The notes under the pieces: generated by a model
What the model was told of the DNA's origin: nothing
What the model saw: the letters and a program-made list of their open reading frames with translations, nothing else
Database searches by the model: none
Program-made: the position numbers and the translations under genes
Origin: Nevskia sp.
GTDB lineage: Bacteria > Pseudomonadota > Gammaproteobacteria > Nevskiales > Nevskiaceae
Length of the DNA: 64,000 nucleotides
Assembly (NCBI GenBank): GCA_021732745.1
Contig: JAKFUK010000003.1
Coordinates: 372,001 to 436,000, forward strand
Direction of reading: 5' to 3'
In this document: in pieces, positions 59,673 to 64,000 of the stretch
Layout of the letters: every line of letters starts with the position of its first letter
How positions within the stretch are numbered: position 1 is the stretch's first letter

Positions 59673-62366
59673 TTACACGGTCACCGGGTTGGGCTTGTTG
59701 ATGTCGAGACCGTACTTGGTGATGGCCTCGGCCACCTTCGCACGCGGCAACTGGTTCAGATCGGCGAGTGCGCTCAGCGCCTTGACCGTGATCCAGCGGC
59801 GATCGACCTCGAAGAAGTTGCGCAGCGCTTCGCGGGTGTCGCTGCGGCCGTAGCCGTCGGTGCCCAGAACATGGAAGGGCATCGGCACGAACGGACGGAT
59901 CTGCTCCGGGTAGGCCTTCATGTAGTCGGTGGCGACGATCGCCGGGCCGCTCATGCCGGTCAGGGCTTCGGTGACGTAGGGCTTGCGCGGGTCGTCGTTC
60001 GGGTGCAGCAGGTTCCAGCGTTCGGCGTCGCGGCCATCGCGGGCCAGCTCGTTGAAGCTCGGTGCGCTCCAGATGTCGCTGCTTACGCCCCATTCGTTCT
60101 TCAGGTACTCGGCGGCGGCGATCACTTCACGCAGGATCGAGCCCGAGCCGAGCAATTGCACATGCAGTTCCGAAGGTTCGTCGCAGGCGGTCAGCAGGTA
60201 CAGGCCCTTCATGATCCCGGCCTCGATGCCCGCCGGCATCGCCGGATGCGTGTAGTTCTCGTTGTGCAGCGTGACGTAGTAATACTCGTCCGCCTGCGGG
60301 CTGCCATCGGCCGGGTACATGCGGCGCATGCCTTCCGACAGGATCACCGCCACTTCGTAGGCGTAGGCCGGATCGTAGGCGCGGCAGTTGGGGATGGTCG
60401 CCGCCGCCAGATGGCTGTGGCCGTCCTCGTGCTGCAAGCCTTCGCCGTTCAGCGTCGTGCGCCCTGCCGTGCCGCCAAGCAGGAAGCCGCGCGCCCGCAT
60501 GTCGCCTGCGGCGTAGGCCAGATCGGCAATGCGCTGGAAGCCGAACATCGAATAGAAGATGTAGAACGGCAGCAGACTCACGCCGTGGTTCGAGTAGCTG
60601 GTCGCCGCCGCGATCCAGGAACTCATCGCCCCGGCTTCGGTGATGCCTTCTTCCAGCACCTGACCCTTGATGTCTTCCTTGTAGAAGGCCAGCTGATCGG
60701 AGTCGTGCGGCGTGTATTTCTGACCGACCACCGAATAGATGCCGAGCTGGCGGAACATGCCCTCCATGCCGAAGGTGCGCGCCTCATCCGGCACGATCGG
60801 CACGATGCGCGGACCGATCTTCTTGTCGCGCAACAGCATCTGGAGCGCCTGCACGAAAGCCATCGTGGTGGAGATTTCGCGCTCGCCGCTGTCCTTCAGC
60901 AGGCGATCGAAAACCGCCAGACCGGGGATTTCCAGCGGCTCGCCGACCGATTTCCGGCTCGGCAGATAGCCGCCGAGCGCTTGGCGACGCTCCTGCAAGT
61001 ATTTGATTTCAGGTGAATCATCGGCCGGACGGTAGAACGGCGTGTTCTTGATCTGATCGTCGGAAATCGGCAACTGGAAGCGGTCGCGGAAGGCTTTGAG
61101 CGAGTCCTCGCCCATCTTTTTCTGCTGATGGGTGATGTTCTGGCCTTCGCCGGCTTCGCCCATGCCGTAACCCTTGACGGTCTTGGCGAGGATCACCGTC
61201 GGGTTGCCTTGGTGCTTCGACGCCGCTGCATAGGCCGCATAGATCTTGTGCGGATCGTGACCGCCGCGGTTGAGCTTGCCGACATCGGCGTCGGACATCG
61301 TCGACACCAGCTTCAGCAGTTCCGGATGCTTGGCGAAGAAATTGTCGCGCGTGTACTTGCCGCCCTTGGCCTTGTAGTTCTGGTACTCGCCATCGACGGT
61401 GTCGTTGAAGGCCTTGACCAGCAGGCCGCTGCGATCAGCCGCGATCAGCGCGTCCCAGGCCCCGCCCCAGATCACCTTGATGACGTTCCAGCCGCCGCCC
61501 CTGAACACGCCTTCGAGTTCCTGGATGATCTTGCCGTTGCCACGCACCGGGCCGTCGAGCCGCTGCAGGTTGCAGTTGACGACGAACACCAGGTTGTCGA
61601 GCTTTTCGCGCGCCGCGATGTCGATCGCGCCGAGCGATTCCGGCTCGTCCATCTCGCCGTCGCCACAGAAGCACCAGACCTTGCGGCCGGTCGCCTTCAT
61701 CAGGCCGCGATGCTCCAGATACTTCATCAGGCGCGCCTGATAGATCGCCTGGATCGGCCCTAAGCCCATCGACACGGTTGCGAACTGCCAGAGATCCGGT
61801 GCCAGCCAGGGATGCGGGTACGACGGCAGGCCGACGCCGCCGGTTTCCATGCGGAAATGGCGAATCTGGTCTTCGCTCAGCCGGCCTTCGAGGAAGGCGC
61901 GGGCATAGATGCCCGGCGTGCAATGACCCTGGATGTAGATGAGGTCTGGCCCGTCGGCATGCTCCGGGCCTTTCCAGAAATGGTTGAAGCCGACGTCATA
62001 CAGCGTGGCGGCAGACGCGAAGCTGGCGATATGGCCGCCGATGCCCGCGTGCTCGCGATTGGCATTGATGACCATCGCCATCGCATTCCAGCGAATGATC
62101 GAGCGGATCTTCCATTCGAGCGCGTGATCGCCGGGCGAACGCTCCTCCAGATGCGGCGGAATGGTGTTGACGTAAGCCGTATTGGGCGAAAAAGGAATAT
62201 AGGCACCGCTCAGGCGCGCTTTTTCCTGCATCGCTTCCAGCAGGAAATGCGCCCGTTCCGGCCCGCCGCGTTCGAGCACGGCGGCCAGCGCTTCCAGCCA
62301 TTCGCGGGTTTCCTGCGGGTCCGGATCGGCAACGACGGGTGGCGTGGGGGTGATGGGTCCGGTCAT
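59673..62366 (-). CDS. aceE: Pyruvate dehydrogenase E1 component (homodimeric)
   Basis: 897 residues, typical for the homodimeric AceE of gammaproteobacteria. Thiamine pyrophosphate motif GDGEMDEPESLGAIDIAAREKLDNLVFVVNCNLQRLDG; TKGYGMGEAGEG... region AKTVKGYGMGEAGEGQNITHQQKKM; central domain AGAMSSWIAAATSYSNHGVSLLPFYIFYSMFGFQRIADLAYAAGDMRARGFLLGGTAGRTTLNGEGLQHEDGHS. It decarboxylates pyruvate and acetylates the E2 lipoyl group. First gene of aceE-aceF; lpdA is not in the window. A LysR gene faces it. Confidence 0.97.
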   Translation of the reverse strand: MTGPITPTPPVVADPDPQETREWLEALAAVLERGGPERAHFLLEAMQEKARLSGAYIPFSPNTAYVNTIPPHLEERSPGDHALEWKIRSIIRWNAMAMVINANREHAGIGGHIASFASAATLYDVGFNHFWKGPEHADGPDLIYIQGHCTPGIYARAFLEGRLSEDQIRHFRMETGGVGLPSYPHPWLAPDLWQFATVSMGLGPIQAIYQARLMKYLEHRGLMKATGRKVWCFCGDGEMDEPESLGAIDIAAREKLDNLVFVVNCNLQRLDGPVRGNGKIIQELEGVFRGGGWNVIKVIWGGAWDALIAADRSGLLVKAFNDTVDGEYQNYKAKGGKYTRDNFFAKHPELLKLVSTMSDADVGKLNRGGHDPHKIYAAYAAASKHQGNPTVILAKTVKGYGMGEAGEGQNITHQQKKMGEDSLKAFRDRFQLPISDDQIKNTPFYRPADDSPEIKYLQERRQALGGYLPSRKSVGEPLEIPGLAVFDRLLKDSGEREISTTMAFVQALQMLLRDKKIGPRIVPIVPDEARTFGMEGMFRQLGIYSVVGQKYTPHDSDQLAFYKEDIKGQVLEEGITEAGAMSSWIAAATSYSNHGVSLLPFYIFYSMFGFQRIADLAYAAGDMRARGFLLGGTAGRTTLNGEGLQHEDGHSHLAAATIPNCRAYDPAYAYEVAVILSEGMRRMYPADGSPQADEYYYVTLHNENYTHPAMPAGIEAGIMKGLYLLTACDEPSELHVQLLGSGSILREVIAAAEYLKNEWGVSSDIWSAPSFNELARDGRDAERWNLLHPNDDPRKPYVTEALTGMSGPAIVATDYMKAYPEQIRPFVPMPFHVLGTDGYGRSDTREALRNFFEVDRRWITVKALSALADLNQLPRAKVAEAITKYGLDINKPNPVTV

Positions 62367-62422
62367 GGCAGTCGCAATCCTGTGAGGGCGGTCGTTCCGG
62401 CAGTGTCTGGATCATGCACTGC

Positions 62423-62498
62423 CATCGTCCGCTCGACGATGCCGGCACGCAGCCGGCGCAAGCCCGCGACATTAGACGGGGTCACTTGATACGTCCAA
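62423..62498 (-). promoter_or_regulatory. aceE-lysR intergenic region: candidate aceE promoter, LysR-type motif and hairpin
   Basis: On the minus strand, TTGGAC (62493-62498) and TCTAAT (62471-62476) with a 16-base spacer make a plausible sigma70 promoter for aceE. ATA-CGTCCAA-TAT (62489-62501) contains a T-N11-A arrangement (T 62490, A 62502) as recognised by LysR regulators and overlaps the -35 box. CATCGTC-CGCTC-GACGATG (62423-62441) is a perfect 7-base stem in the aceE leader. Whole gap 62367-62539 has no gene. Confidence 0.4.
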
Positions 62499-62539
62499 TA
62501 TATGAAAAACGCGCTATTGATATGCACGGAGTACCGACG

Positions 62540-63439
62540 ATGGAACTGCGCCACCTCCGCTACTTCGTCACCGTCGCCGACGAGCTGCACTTCACCCGCG
62601 CTGCCAAGCGGCTGGGCATGGAACAGCCGCCGCTGAGCCAGCAGATCAAGGCACTGGAGGCCGAAATCGGCACGCCGCTGTTCGAGCGCCGTGCCCGCGC
62701 GGTCAGCCTGACCGACGCCGGCCGCAATTTTCTGGACGACGCCAAAGCGATTCTGGCGCACGTCCAGCGCGCCACCGACCACGCCCGGCGCGTGGCGCGC
62801 GGCGATCTTGGCCGCATCGGCGTCGGCATGATCAATTCCGCGCCGTTTCACCCTTTCGTGCCGCGCGTGCTGCGCGAATACGGCCAGCGGTATCCGGACG
62901 TGGCGCTGTCGCTCGACGAGAACGCCACCCCGGTGCTCGCCGCCGCCGTGCTGGCCGATCAGCTCGACGTCGCCTTCGTCCGTCCGCTGCTCGGCGACGA
63001 GCCGGGGCTGATCAGCGAAGCCCTGTTCGACGAGGAAGTCTTGATTGCGCTGCCGCAGGCGCATCGGCTGGCGGCGGAAACCGCGCTGCATCTGGCGCAA
63101 CTGAAAGGCGAAGCCTTCGTGCTGTTTTCGCGGCCGGTCGGTGCCGGCCTGTACGACGACATCCTCGCCGCCTGCCGGCGCAGCGGCTTCAGCCCGCGCA
63201 TCGGCCAGGAAGCCTCGCAGGTGACCTCGATCGTCAACCTCGTGGCGGCCGGGCTCGGCGTATCGCTGGTGCCGGCGTCGATGCAGCAGATCCACTCCGA
63301 CGGTGTGGCCTACCGCCCGATCGTCGGCGACGCCCCCAAAGCCCGCATGAACCTCGTTTACCGCCGCGACGACGAATCGGCAACGGTGCGCAACATGGTG
63401 CGGCTCGCCCGCGAAGTGGCGCGGGGCATGGGCTTGTAG
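62540..63439 (+). CDS. LysR-family transcriptional regulator divergent from aceEF
   Basis: 299 residues from ATG 62540 (GGAG eight bases upstream; an earlier ATG at 62522 adds MHGVPT). N-terminal winged helix-turn-helix MELRHLRYFVTVADELHFTRAAKRLGMEQPPLSQQIKALE, followed by the effector-binding domain (GRIGVGMINSAPFHPFVPRVLREYGQRYPDVALSLDENATP). The sequence FTRAAKRLGMEQPPLSQQ is of the CbnR/BenM-like LysR type, usually sensing aromatic or organic acids. As the divergent neighbour of aceE it may control pyruvate dehydrogenase, although the usual regulator of aceEF is the GntR-type PdhR. Confidence 0.9.
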   Translation: MELRHLRYFVTVADELHFTRAAKRLGMEQPPLSQQIKALEAEIGTPLFERRARAVSLTDAGRNFLDDAKAILAHVQRATDHARRVARGDLGRIGVGMINSAPFHPFVPRVLREYGQRYPDVALSLDENATPVLAAAVLADQLDVAFVRPLLGDEPGLISEALFDEEVLIALPQAHRLAAETALHLAQLKGEAFVLFSRPVGAGLYDDILAACRRSGFSPRIGQEASQVTSIVNLVAAGLGVSLVPASMQQIHSDGVAYRPIVGDAPKARMNLVYRRDDESATVRNMVRLAREVARGMGL

Positions 63440-63453
63440 CGCCCGCGCGTCGC

Positions 63454-64000
63454 TCAGAGCCGGGGCATCAGCACGCCACCCGGCCGCTCGTTCCGGAGCT
63501 TTTGCAGCTCACCCAGCGAAAAGTGGATGAAGCTCAAGCCCGAGTACACCGGCGAGATCAGGTTCAGCAGCGGAATCAGCTGGATCAGGGCGGCGACCAC
63601 GCCGAGCCCGAACAGCGGCGAGCCGTGGCGGCGCAGGATTTCCGCGTATTCCTCGGGCGTGGCGTGTTCGGCGAGTGCGTCATAGCGGAACACGCGGTCG
63701 TTCAGGTATCCGGCCAGCGCGATCGGAATCACGAAGGCGAACGGGATGATCAGCCACAGCGGCAGCGCGATCACCCACAGCAGCAGATACACCAGCAGCG
63801 CGCCAAGGCTGTTGGCGATACTGCCCCAGGTGGTGCCGAATTTGCCCCGGGCCAGCTCCGGGTAATCGGTACGCGCGATGTGCTCGACCATGATCGGCAT
63901 CGCGAATACCGAGGTGATGAAGATCGCGGTGGCCGCGACCAGGGTCGGCAGGAACAGGAAGATGACGATCAGCGTGAGCCCGCTGACGATCCAGGAAACG
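63454..64000 (-). CDS. EI24/CysZ-like membrane protein, C-terminal part (runs off right edge)
   Basis: From the window edge, the frame reads ...SWIVSGLTLIVIFLFLPTLVAATAIFITSVFAMPIMVEHIAR, so the upstream ATG at 63900 (MPIMVEH) is internal and the gene continues beyond 64000. Visible hydrophobic segments are at the edge, around IANSLGALLVYLLLWVIALPLWLIIPFAFVIPIALAGYLNDRVFRYDALAEHAT, and LGVVAALIQLIPLLNLISPVYSGLSF. This is the EI24/CysZ-like pattern (sulphate permease CysZ or related). Substrate is not deducible. It converges on the LysR gene with 14 bases between the stops. Confidence 0.8.
   Translation of the reverse strand, partial: VSWIVSGLTLIVIFLFLPTLVAATAIFITSVFAMPIMVEHIARTDYPELARGKFGTTWGSIANSLGALLVYLLLWVIALPLWLIIPFAFVIPIALAGYLNDRVFRYDALAEHATPEEYAEILRRHGSPLFGLGVVAALIQLIPLLNLISPVYSGLSFIHFSLGELQKLRNERPGGVLMPRL

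Overview
The window is GC-rich chromosomal DNA with tight operons, frequent 4-base start/stop overlaps (ATGA, GTGA) and no rRNA or tRNA gene that I could find. The order mrcA < > pilMNOPQ-aroK-aroB-(dgt)-...-gltB-gltD is the classical gammaproteobacterial ponA/pil/aro/glt neighbourhood. With the CusCBA/CopL-like cluster, the REP-type palindromes and the homodimeric aceE-aceF pair, it suggests a Xanthomonadales/Nevskiales-like gammaproteobacterium. This placement is inferred from gene order and protein style, not from a marker gene.

Left part (1-8000): the 5' end of a haloalkane dehalogenase; a Uma2-type protein; a compact type II restriction-modification pair (BglII/BstYI-type nuclease and MT-A70 methyltransferase, convergent and overlapping); two YidB/DUF937-type small proteins; then an unusual three-gene operon of a ParM-like actin ATPase, an H-NOX haem NO sensor and a soluble histidine kinase. 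Next come a HigBA/RelE-type toxin-antitoxin pair and a class-3 aldehyde dehydrogenase.

8000-18400: a copper/silver resistance operon (CopL-like, cusC, cusB, cusA). It is followed by a complete IS3-family element with a 4-bp target duplication, inserted inside a palindromic intergenic repeat, then an acyl-CoA dehydrogenase and a large REP-like hairpin.

18400-27100: a CDF zinc exporter, acuI, pdxH, a DUF985 cupin, an exported protein of unknown function, YceH, a protein of unknown function, gltD and a periplasmic protein.

27100-47240: gltB, a REP-associated transposase (RAYT) with its flanking repeats, a large helicase carrying an N-terminal RelE-like domain and C-terminal ankyrin repeats, dgt, aroB, aroK, pilQ (interrupted by one in-frame amber codon), pilP, pilO, pilN, pilM, and divergently mrcA plus a conserved protein of unknown function.

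47240-64000: an M13 metallopeptidase with a clear terminator; a LolA-like/beta-barrel pair behind a perfect CRP-type palindrome; cca, slt, a TSUP transporter, an MtfA-like peptidase, a 56-residue protein, a DUF4174 protein, aceF, aceE, a divergent LysR regulator, and a truncated EI24/CysZ-like membrane protein at the right edge.

The observations I rate highest are the RelE-helicase-ankyrin fusion next to a RAYT, the ParM/H-NOX/kinase operon, in-frame REP palindromes that encode interdomain linkers in CusB and (twice) AceF, and the pilQ nonsense codon.
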